Program-made: the position numbers and the translations under genes
Shown here: in pieces, positions 8,338 through 16,051 of the stretch
How positions within the stretch are numbered: the first letter of the stretch is position 1
Layout of the letters: each line of letters opens with the position of its first letter
NCBI GenBank assembly: GCA_019359215.1
Contig: JAHHHS010000070.1
Coordinates: 1-36,340, forward strand
Origin: Nostoc indistinguendum CM1-VF10
Lineage (GTDB): Bacteria; Cyanobacteriota; Cyanobacteriia; Cyanobacteriales; Nostocaceae
DNA: 36,340 bases
Reading direction: 5' to 3'
Notes under the pieces: generated by a model
The model's database searches: none
Told to the model about the DNA's origin: nothing
Seen by the model: only the letters and a program-made list of their open reading frames with translations

Positions 8338-8491
8338 TGCAAATTATTATGATGCGTGATGCGTAAAACCCAGATTGTGGACATCCCATAAGGACAAGGG
8401 GAAAGAGGCTTTTCCGATTTTTGCACGGATGCGGGAATCATAACTAATTAACCTGACATGACATAACACAACGCCCTAACGCTACGCTAAC

Positions 8492-10597
8492 CTAAAAATT
8501 AGCGTTTAAACCCACACGAAAAGTGAATCCTGGGCTATAGATGCGATTAACTCGCTCATATTGCTCACCGAGTAAATTTTCTAAGTAAACTGTCAATCCT
8601 AAATTCCTAGTTAAAGGTACACGACCGCTAAAATCTAAGTTCACAAAAGATGGTGCAAAATCTGTAATAGTGTCATCAGGGTTAGTAAAGAAGGCTCTAC
8701 GAGTGCCACTATTGTACGTAACATACAAGTTAGCCTGCCAACCTAAATTTTGATAACCCACGCCAGTTTGAAGTACAGAGTAGGGAATTAAACCTAACTG
8801 TAAACCTCTCTCAGAGCCTGTTTTTATTTGAGCATCTGTATAAGTATAGTTGAGGAAAGTTGACCAGCCAGCCGCAATTCTTAATTGCAATGCAACTTCT
8901 AAACCATTGGTATCTACTAATCCAATGTTTTCCCATCTTCCGGCGATGACTCCTAAGCGATCGCCTATACTACTACCAAAGTAAGTAAACTGTCCAATCA
9001 GATTTTCCGAAAAATTCACATCTACTCCCGCACTCCAAGTAGAGCCAGTTTCCGGTCTTAAATTAGGGTTGGGTTCCCAACCATGAACTGTATCATAAAC
9101 ATACAACTGATCTAACCCAGGATTGCGTTGTGCCCCTGCCCAACTTCCACGCACTGCTACTAATGGTGTGACCGCATAACGTAACCCAACACTAGGGTTG
9201 AGATAATTTCCAAACTGGCTGTCAAAGCTTTGTCTTAGCCCTAAATCTATCAGAAAGTTATCGCTGATATTCCAAGTATTGACAGCAAATAAAGCTGTAT
9301 TGAACAAACTCCTATCTTCAGTTTCATTACTGGCAATTCTACTAGGATTTGTACTTAAAACATCACCGATTAAGTCGGTGTTTTTCAAATCTAATCCCCA
9401 GCGCAATTTATTATTAGAAGTAATTTTCCATTCATGATCTACCCTGGCTGTAAGTTGTTGTGTATCTAAAGATGCTGTACGGTAAAATTCTCCAGTCGGT
9501 CCATAGGTGCTGAAATAATTTTGGTTATAACCAATTGAGGTTGTAAGATTGGAGCTTTCCCCATTACCTAGCCGAGTTTTCCAGGATAAGCCAACATTTA
9601 AACCATCGTGGTCTAATCTATCTCTTTGAAGAGGGAAACCGAAATAAATTAAGCCGCGACGACTGCTGAGTGCAGTAACATCTAAATTCAATGAATTTTT
9701 CTGATCTAAATCTAGACCAATGCTACCAAAATAGGTACTTGTAGCTGTGTCTGCATTTGATAAGAATCCCTGCTCATTACGATTTGCTGCGCCTTCAGGG
9801 ACGCGGTAACGGTTATCTATAAAGAATCTTTCAAAGCTAAAGTTGTAATTGACATTATTAGATGAACCACCATAAGTTACTTGTTGATTATTTAAACTTA
9901 ATGAGCCAAATTCTGCAATAGTGTTCAATTCAGGTTTGCCATAACCTTGTTTGGTAATGATATTCACAACTCCCCCAAAGGCTGAAGAACCATACAATGC
10001 AGAAGCTGTGCCGCTATATAATTCTACTCGTTCAATAGCCTCTACAGGAATGCTATTTAAGTCAGTTCCACCATGATAAGTGTTAACATTATTGTTAATT
10101 GGTCTGCCATTAATCAGAAATACAGACTGATTAATTGAGGCTCCCCGGTAATATGTACCTGTATGAATATCTGCACCATGACCTACATCATTGATAGCAA
10201 AACCAGGCATTCTTTTTAAAATATCGGCTAAACTTGTAGCGCCCTGTTTTTGAATTTCTTCTTTATCAATTACATAAGTTGGAGTAGATTGAGGTAGGTT
10301 GTCTGGTTCTGCAATCACTTCTATAGAAATATCTGCATCATCACTCGGAGTTTGCTCTGTTTCTGGTTGAGTTTCTGGATTAACTTCACTCGGTACAGAT
10401 TGTTGACTTAATAATTCGGCATTAGTAGCGGGTAGCTCAATTTCACTCAAACTCCGAATATCTGAAATGACTTCGGTTGATTTATCAGTATTTCTCTGCT
10501 TAATTTCATTCTCAGCAGCAAAACCAGGAAACGCTATCAGTAAAATCGGTAAAGCAACTGTTAGCAACAAAAAATCCTTTTTCACGTTCTCTTTCAC
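8492..10597 (-). CDS. TonB-dependent outer-membrane receptor
   Basis: A 701-residue TonB-dependent transporter. A signal peptide occupies residues 1-28 (hydrophobic core LLLTVALPILLIAFPG). An acidic low-complexity linker (about 50-90) follows, then a TonB-box-like stretch ISIEVIAEP (90-98). The plug domain spans about 104-216, with NGRPINNN and the segment SGTASALYGSSAFGGVVNII. The rest is a 22-strand-type barrel ending in an aromatic residue (GLNANF). The substrate is not evident; the plug resembles siderophore and vitamin B12 type receptors. The AMIN domain found in many cyanobacterial siderophore receptors is absent. Translation starts at GTG (10597), since a stop lies shortly upstream in frame. 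Its convergent neighbour is larC, and a cobalt/nickel ECF transporter lies 20 kb away. Confidence 0.9.
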   Translation of the reverse strand: MKENVKKDFLLLTVALPILLIAFPGFAAENEIKQRNTDKSTEVISDIRSLSEIELPATNAELLSQQSVPSEVNPETQPETEQTPSDDADISIEVIAEPDNLPQSTPTYVIDKEEIQKQGATSLADILKRMPGFAINDVGHGADIHTGTYYRGASINQSVFLINGRPINNNVNTYHGGTDLNSIPVEAIERVELYSGTASALYGSSAFGGVVNIITKQGYGKPELNTIAEFGSLSLNNQQVTYGGSSNNVNYNFSFERFFIDNRYRVPEGAANRNEQGFLSNADTATSTYFGSIGLDLDQKNSLNLDVTALSSRRGLIYFGFPLQRDRLDHDGLNVGLSWKTRLGNGESSNLTTSIGYNQNYFSTYGPTGEFYRTASLDTQQLTARVDHEWKITSNNKLRWGLDLKNTDLIGDVLSTNPSRIASNETEDRSLFNTALFAVNTWNISDNFLIDLGLRQSFDSQFGNYLNPSVGLRYAVTPLVAVRGSWAGAQRNPGLDQLYVYDTVHGWEPNPNLRPETGSTWSAGVDVNFSENLIGQFTYFGSSIGDRLGVIAGRWENIGLVDTNGLEVALQLRIAAGWSTFLNYTYTDAQIKTGSERGLQLGLIPYSVLQTGVGYQNLGWQANLYVTYNSGTRRAFFTNPDDTITDFAPSFVNLDFSGRVPLTRNLGLTVYLENLLGEQYERVNRIYSPGFTFRVGLNANF

Positions 10598-10747
10598 ACC
10601 AACTAAAAACAGTCACCACGTAATATTGTTGCTGTAATAGTAAAATCATGTCAAAAGACACGCTGTCATATTTCCACGACTCAAATTCCCCGACTTCTGA
10701 GAGAAATCGGAGAATCTTGTTGTTCACAAATAATGCTATGTCAGTCC

Positions 10748-11026
10748 TCAAAAATCTTCATCATCAACAAAAAATTCGGCATCGTCTTCCAATCGAGAAT
10801 TACGCTGCCCAAAACCAGCAAGTCCCCAAAGAGGTTGCAGCAGTGCCATGCCAATTAACCCTACACCGGCACTAAAAGCTAGCAGTAAACCTATTGGTAT
10901 CTGAATCGATTGAAATGTTAAGAATTTTAAAGATACGGGTGTGGCGTTTTGGACTGAAATAATTGCGATCGCTATTACCCAAATAGCTATTATTAGGGTT
11001 GTCAAAAAAGGAGCAAAAGTTTTCAT
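10748..11026 (-). CDS. LapA-domain (DUF1049) inner-membrane protein
   Basis: A 92-residue protein with two membrane segments (about 5-27 and 38-62) separated by QNATPVSLKFLTFQ, the conserved element of the LapA/DUF1049 family. In E. coli, LapA takes part in lipopolysaccharide transport regulation, but cyanobacterial members are uncharacterised. The C-terminal tail is strongly acidic (EDDAEFFVDDEDF). It lies on the same strand as the TonB receptor, 150 bp upstream of it, and 120 bp downstream of the phosphohexomutase. Confidence 0.85.
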   Translation of the reverse strand: MKTFAPFLTTLIIAIWVIAIAIISVQNATPVSLKFLTFQSIQIPIGLLLAFSAGVGLIGMALLQPLWGLAGFGQRNSRLEDDAEFFVDDEDF

Positions 11027-11146
11027 ATTTTGATTGAAGTGAGGAGCGAGAAGTTAGGAATTAGAAGCTATTAATTTAGAACCATAAATAAATGTTAATA
11101 AATATAAGTTAAGAATTATTAATTTACAACTCTTAACTCCTTTTTC

Positions 11147-12562
11147 TTATGCCTCTAATTTAGCAATGGCACTCTCTAACTCTCGCGCGATTTTGGTGAG
11201 TTTTTCGGGAGTGTTGGTTTCTAGGTAGACGCGCATCAGTGGTTCTGTACCAGAAGGACGCAGCAGCACCCAGCTACCTTCTTCTAAATACAGCTTAATA
11301 CCGTCTTTACGCCCCACTTCCTTGACTTTAATTCCTGCTACCTCTGTAGGTGGGTTTTTAGTAAAGGAATCGATGACGGCGGTTTTGTGAGCCTCTGTGA
11401 GGTGTAAGTCAAGGCGGTTGTTGTAAAGGGGGCCATCGGCTTCTAAGATCGCTTCTTTGACAAGTTGACTCAGGGGTTTGCCTTCATAAGCGATTGCTTC
11501 TGCCACCAGCATATTGGCTAAAATCCCGTCTTTTTCGGGAATATGCCCAATAATACTCAAACCGCCTGATTCTTCTCCACCAATTAATACGGCAGTTTCT
11601 CGCATTTTTTCGCCGATGTATTTAAAACCAACTGCTGTCTCATAAATTTGCAGTCCATTTTTAGCAGCGAAATTATCTAGCAGGTGGGTTGTCGCTACAG
11701 TGCGAACGATAGCCCCTGTTTTACCTCTATTTTTGATTAAATGACGCGCTAGAACTAACAGCACAGTATTAGGAGTAAGAACGGTTCCTTGTTCATCAAC
11801 GATACCAAAGCGATCGCTATCTCCATCCGTTGCCAAGCCCAAATCAGCTTGATCGTGAAGTACTGCTTCCATTAATTCAACTAATTGTTCTCCTTTGGGT
11901 TCTGGCATTCCACCCCCAAATAAAACATCCCTCCAATTGTGGAAACTTTCCAATTGAACGCCACTATGTTGTAAAACTTTATCTAAATAGCCGCGAGAGG
12001 TAGAATACAAAGCATCGTACTTTACCCTTAAATTAGCGCTTTTGATCTTTTCTATATCAAGTAGGGTGTAGATAAATTGTAAATAATCTGGTTTCGGATG
12101 GAAAATTGAAATTGAACCTGATGGGTTGCTTCCAGGCAACTTATCCGATGCACTTTCTATATTTGCCACAATAGTATCAGTAATCTCTGGAGTGGCAGGC
12201 CCGGCATAATCGGGTATATATTTAATTCCACAGTAGGGTGCTGGATTATGACTAGCAGTAAACATTAACGCCCCAGCAGAATTTAGATGACGGGCGTTGT
12301 AGGCAATTACTGGTGTAGGGCAATCCTGATTAGTAATTTTTACAGTCCAACCTAAATCTGCTAAAACTTGGGCCGCTGTTTGGGCAAACTGGTCAGCTAA
12401 AAAGCGAGTATCGTAGGCAATAAGTACTGGTCTGTCTTTTGTGTAGGCTGTTTCCAAATAAGCGGCGATTGCCCTTGTTACTTTCCGCACATTAGGAAAA
12501 GTAAAGTCATCGGCAATAATCCCTCGCCATCCATCGGTACCAAATTTTATCTTGCTGGACAT
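11147..12562 (-). CDS. Phosphoglucomutase/phosphomannomutase family enzyme
   Basis: An alpha-D-phosphohexomutase with all four family motifs: the phosphoserine loop FTASHNP (Ser104), the metal-binding DGDSDRFG, the sugar-binding GGEESGG, and the phosphate-binding RPSGTEPLMRVYLE near the C-terminus. It interconverts hexose 1- and 6-phosphates; whether glucose, mannose or glucosamine is preferred cannot be read from the sequence. Length from the ATG at 12562 is 471 aa, normal for the bacterial PMM/PGM branch. A GTG at 12571 would add three residues. It is divergent from the RecB-like nuclease gene across 145 bp. Confidence 0.9.
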   Translation of the reverse strand: MSSKIKFGTDGWRGIIADDFTFPNVRKVTRAIAAYLETAYTKDRPVLIAYDTRFLADQFAQTAAQVLADLGWTVKITNQDCPTPVIAYNARHLNSAGALMFTASHNPAPYCGIKYIPDYAGPATPEITDTIVANIESASDKLPGSNPSGSISIFHPKPDYLQFIYTLLDIEKIKSANLRVKYDALYSTSRGYLDKVLQHSGVQLESFHNWRDVLFGGGMPEPKGEQLVELMEAVLHDQADLGLATDGDSDRFGIVDEQGTVLTPNTVLLVLARHLIKNRGKTGAIVRTVATTHLLDNFAAKNGLQIYETAVGFKYIGEKMRETAVLIGGEESGGLSIIGHIPEKDGILANMLVAEAIAYEGKPLSQLVKEAILEADGPLYNNRLDLHLTEAHKTAVIDSFTKNPPTEVAGIKVKEVGRKDGIKLYLEEGSWVLLRPSGTEPLMRVYLETNTPEKLTKIARELESAIAKLEA

Positions 12563-12707
12563 TTTTGCCACTTGCCCCCGTACATTATCAGTACTATCAA
12601 AGCTTCCCGCAAAGCGTGTGTAGCAGCAAGTATCCTCCGAAGTTCTTTTCTAAGCAAACCTTAGCTTAAACTTCTCCCCCCGTATTTTCTCTCACTGTTT
12701 CTGAGCA

Positions 12708-13562
12708 ATGTCAACTCCCGATCGACCTTTTGCCAGTTATCACCTTTGGTCTCTAGTTGCCCCAGCGATCGGGCAAGAACGCTGGCATTGCCAGATGAGG
12801 CGGGGGTTTATCAAAGCGCGGCAACACGAACCACAAGTTAAAGTGCTTTTAGGGCAAGCCACCGCGCCCCAGAGGATTGGCATACTTGCCCAAAAAGGCA
12901 TTTATGAGTTTCATCATCACAGGTATCTGTTGAAGCAAGCCGATGGTGTAGAAAGAGTTGCACAGCTACTTAAATTAGGCAACTCAAGCGATCAAGTCCA
13001 GCAACGCGTGCTGCAAATCCTGAAAAAATATCATGATGCGCCGTTGCTTTTGGATAAAGATATTATCCAATTAACTCCGGGTGATGAAGGCTTTCCTAAA
13101 CCGATAGTAGTGGAACAAGAAGATTATTGCTTTCGCTTATATGCGGCTATGGATTGCGTTTTCATTGAGTCTGATAGCACTTTACATATTTTAGATTTCA
13201 AAACTGGTAAGTCGGCTTTTGACCGACGACAGGCATTAGTTTATTTGGTAGCTGCTCGTTATCTTTACCCTGGACGGGAAGCAGTTGCATCATTTTATAA
13301 TTTAGAAATATGTAAAAAGTCTGAGTTAATTAGCATCAATAATAGTGAATTAGAATACTTAAAATTTGAGTTAGCTAATATTGCCCACAAGCACCAGCAC
13401 GATTTGCAAAAATATCAGGAAGAAACTAGTAATTTTAGTAAAATTTTCCCTCCCAATCCTGGCTCTCACTGCCGCTTTTGTCCATTTAACTCAATTTGTG
13501 AGTTTGCTGATTTTAAGCAGCATCAATCGTATCCAATGCCCAGTTTAAGAGTTAATAGCTAG
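12708..13562 (+). CDS. PD-(D/E)XK nuclease of the RecB type with a C-terminal cysteine cluster
   Basis: A 284-residue protein with a RecB-like nuclease core: a candidate acidic residue at D149, the DxK motif in ILDFKTGK (D163, K165), and a following Q175 in RRQALVYLV. The C-terminus has C255, C258 and C264 (HCRFCPFNSIC), the three-cysteine part of the iron-sulfur cluster found in Cas4, AddB and related nucleases; C28, C141, C150 or C202 could be the fourth ligand. No CRISPR array or cas gene is present, so a Cas4 role is not supported. A stand-alone repair or processing nuclease is likelier. It is convergent with the transglutaminase gene. Confidence 0.8.
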   Translation: MSTPDRPFASYHLWSLVAPAIGQERWHCQMRRGFIKARQHEPQVKVLLGQATAPQRIGILAQKGIYEFHHHRYLLKQADGVERVAQLLKLGNSSDQVQQRVLQILKKYHDAPLLLDKDIIQLTPGDEGFPKPIVVEQEDYCFRLYAAMDCVFIESDSTLHILDFKTGKSAFDRRQALVYLVAARYLYPGREAVASFYNLEICKKSELISINNSELEYLKFELANIAHKHQHDLQKYQEETSNFSKIFPPNPGSHCRFCPFNSICEFADFKQHQSYPMPSLRVNS

Positions 13563-13714
13563 TTGGGAGTGGGGGGAGATGAGGGAGCAGGGAGCAGGGG
13601 GCAGGGAGCAGGGAGCAGAGGGAGGGGAAAGAGGTAATTTTAATTCTCCTCCTTGCCCCTTGCTCTCTGCCCCTCTGCTTCTTTTGCCCCATGCCGCATG
13701 CCCCATTCCCTAAT
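13563..13714. repeat. GGGAGCA heptamer array and its inverted partner between convergent genes
   Basis: Units of GGGAGCA repeat with small variations from about 13580 to 13620. They are followed by a pyrimidine-rich inverted partner at 13648-13690 (CCTTGCCCCTTGCTCTCTGC). Together they can form a long imperfect stem located between two convergent stop codons, which could act as a bidirectional transcription end. The repeat type is the classical cyanobacterial short tandemly repeated repetitive sequence. Confidence 0.65.
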
Positions 13715-15391
13715 TTAAAAAGGCGGTAATTCTTTAAGAATTGTAAACCGGATATGATTTATCGCCAAATCACCAATGGGGATATCTTCTTTGGTTAGCC
13801 GCGCACCTTGACTTGTCACAGTTTCAAAGGTGATGCCTTTGCCAATTTCAATGTGATACCAGCATAAGCCCATAAAAAAGCGCGTCGGATAAGGCCCACC
13901 TTCACCCACATCGTCAGGATTTGATTCCATTGGCAACCAGCCAAAATTCGGGACGTAGAACTCTAGCCAAACATGGTTAAAGTCGGGTTGTAGCGGCACT
14001 CCTAGTAAGTCACTATGAGCAGGACATTTGTACCTACCTACGGTGCGGCAGGGGATACCATTTAAACGGGATAGGGCAAGTAAAACGCCGACATATTCGC
14101 CACAGGAACCAACACCCCGTTCTAAAACTACATCTGGCGTGTCAATATAAGGTTTAATGCCATAGGACAACTCATCATAGACGTAGTTACGGATGCTGTA
14201 CATTTTCCGCAGCACATTAGTTTCAGAACCAATTGCTTCTCTGGCGCTACGGCGAACAATGGTAGTATCCATTGCTAAATCGTCGTCATCCACTAGGTAG
14301 CGCGTTTGTAATTCTGGGGAGAGATCAGGAACGTCTTCCACATCTCTGGGTGTGATGCGATACTTGATGCCTCGAACTTCCAAAAGTGCTTTCCAGCCAA
14401 ATATATGCCGTTCTCCTGGAGCAAGAGAATCAAATTTGAAGACTGCTACACGTTGCCCTTGTATCACTTCCTCGGTAAAGGGTATACCAATGGGTTCAAC
14501 GTGTTTTACCTTTTGACGCTCAGTTTCTGATGGGAGGGCAATCCGCCATTCGACATCAGGTAAATAAACCTCGTCTAAGGGTGCAATTTCCTCAGCATAA
14601 GACATTTCAATCAGATAGCCGTTAGAGAGGGCGTAACGCTTATCTGGTTCGTAATGATAATACAGGGGGTGAATAAAAGTGCGATCGCGGAATGTTAGCT
14701 CATGACTGGGATTAGCATTGGGGTTGTCCCTGATATAAGCTTCCTCTGAAGCGTAGGCTACATAGATACTTTCTTTGCCTGTTTCGCCATTTTTATGGAT
14801 TGCTATGCCTGTGGGACATTCAAAGGGGGTCAGAACACTAAATTGAAGTTCTCCTGTGGCCCTGTCCATCGCGTAAACTGATTGTTCGGTGCGATCGCAA
14901 ATCCACAGCATTTCCTGAGTGACTGCTAAATTCTCTATCCCAACTCCAGGGGCATAAAATTTGGTAATCTCTTTTCGCGTTTCGCGGTCATAAACCAGAA
15001 TGTAGCCCAGCCGTTGGCAGGTGATATAAACTGTTGTTTCCCAAACAGCAACGCCGTCAGCAGGATAAGGCAATGTCACAAAATGTTCTAGACCCAAAAC
15101 ATTGAGATTGCACAAGTAAACACTATTTTCTCGGCTCACCCACAGGGTATCTTCCCACGCAGCTAGACCAGTGACATCAGTAAATTCTTTAACTTGATGA
15201 GGATTGAGAATTTTGCTGTTGTCAGAGGTCGGATCAATTTCTAGTAGATGCCCTTTAATACTATCAATGGCAATCAGTCTGTCTTTAATGAAAGTAATGC
15301 CACACAGGGTAGCAGCAGTAAGCGGTCGAATTGTTTTTTGCCCAAACATCTGGCTAACGGTCGTGGGGAGTGCAAAACTCATATTAAGCAT
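13715..15391 (-). CDS. Beta-propeller plus transglutaminase-like protein
   Basis: About 558 residues. The N-terminal 200-250 residues show repeating blade-like units (LIAIDSIKGHLLEIDPTSD, VYITCQRLGYILVYD, LWICDRTEQSVYAMDR), suggesting an NHL-type propeller. The C-terminal part is a transglutaminase-like core with the expected Cys-His-Asp triad: Cys in GVGSCGEY (about residue 430), His in FNHVWLEFY and Asp in MESNPDD. Such enzymes act as cysteine peptidases or cross-linkers. No signal peptide is clear, and an upstream TTG at 15427 is a weaker start than the ATG at 15391. Substrate unknown. Confidence 0.85.
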   Translation of the reverse strand: MLNMSFALPTTVSQMFGQKTIRPLTAATLCGITFIKDRLIAIDSIKGHLLEIDPTSDNSKILNPHQVKEFTDVTGLAAWEDTLWVSRENSVYLCNLNVLGLEHFVTLPYPADGVAVWETTVYITCQRLGYILVYDRETRKEITKFYAPGVGIENLAVTQEMLWICDRTEQSVYAMDRATGELQFSVLTPFECPTGIAIHKNGETGKESIYVAYASEEAYIRDNPNANPSHELTFRDRTFIHPLYYHYEPDKRYALSNGYLIEMSYAEEIAPLDEVYLPDVEWRIALPSETERQKVKHVEPIGIPFTEEVIQGQRVAVFKFDSLAPGERHIFGWKALLEVRGIKYRITPRDVEDVPDLSPELQTRYLVDDDDLAMDTTIVRRSAREAIGSETNVLRKMYSIRNYVYDELSYGIKPYIDTPDVVLERGVGSCGEYVGVLLALSRLNGIPCRTVGRYKCPAHSDLLGVPLQPDFNHVWLEFYVPNFGWLPMESNPDDVGEGGPYPTRFFMGLCWYHIEIGKGITFETVTSQGARLTKEDIPIGDLAINHIRFTILKELPPF

Positions 15392-15761
15392 ATTTATTGA
15401 ATGGTTTAGCGCACCTGGGCAATTCAAAATTTAAAATTCTTCTTGAAAAGTTTGCTAAATCGGGAAACCTTCCTGACACGCCAGTTCGCTTGAGCGAGGA
15501 AATACATAAGCGACTGGGTCAACTTTCCGCAAAATTAAAAATTTTCGCGTAGTGTCTCAAAGAGAAGGAATGCAATCGGGACATGCATCCTAGCTGTTGA
15601 TTACGGAATATAAATGAAAGCAATAGCAGCCTAAAATTAATTCTGGCATATCCTCTGTAACAAAGCTTCAAAGCTCTATTACTCATAATTATCAGTAAAA
15701 TGTGTTCCGATAAAATCTTTCGTGAGAAATAATACTATGTCAAAATAGGAGGAATTTACAA

Positions 15762-15794
15762 ATGTTAAGAATTACATATATATTTATTCATTAA
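15762..15794 (+). CDS. Possible 10-codon leader peptide
   Basis: ATG at 15762 codes for MLRITYIFIH and stops with TAA. A perfect AGGAGG at 15747-15752 lies nine bases upstream, stronger than the sites of most genes in this window. It may be a regulatory leader for the ATPase gene about 260 bp downstream, or chance. Confidence 0.25.
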   Translation: MLRITYIFIH

Positions 15795-15811
15795 GAAAGG
15801 CCGGAGGAAAA

Positions 15812-15841
15812 ATGCCCTCACTCTTGAACTGCTGCGACTAG
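15812..15841 (+). CDS. Possible 9-codon leader peptide with adjacent cysteines
   Basis: ATG at 15812 codes for MPSLLNCCD before TAG. GGAGG at 15803-15807 is four bases upstream, slightly close. It directly follows the 10-codon frame. The Cys-Cys pair would be notable for metal or redox sensing, but this is inference only. Confidence 0.2.
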   Translation: MPSLLNCCD

Positions 15842-16051
15842 AGCGAGCTTGGGTTTAAGACCCCCACTTAAGGATACAGTGACTTCAATTAACTTCAATT
15901 TATGGGGTGTTGAATCCCCAACTGAAAAGCTCCTTCTCCTCCTGCCTCCTTCATACAACTGAGCGATCGCCTTAATGTAACTTTAGAAGATGGAATTCCT
16001 GCCATCACTAAATTATGATCGAATTCTATAACCATTCCTGTGACCTACACG

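Larger units (their letters stand above)
15392..16051. other. 660 bp spacer upstream of the P-type ATPase, with two micro-ORFs
   Basis: The spacer separates the divergent transglutaminase and ATPase genes. Apart from two very short reading frames with strong ribosome binding sites (separate entries), I see no RNA gene or riboswitch motif. A HIP1 site lies near 15964. Confidence 0.5.

Noticed and set aside
10512..10751. Frame overlapping the TonB receptor start
   Set aside because: Different frame from the receptor, biased composition, no family features.
13563..13714. Repeat array as CRISPR
   Set aside because: The units are 7-mers without spacers and there are no cas genes.
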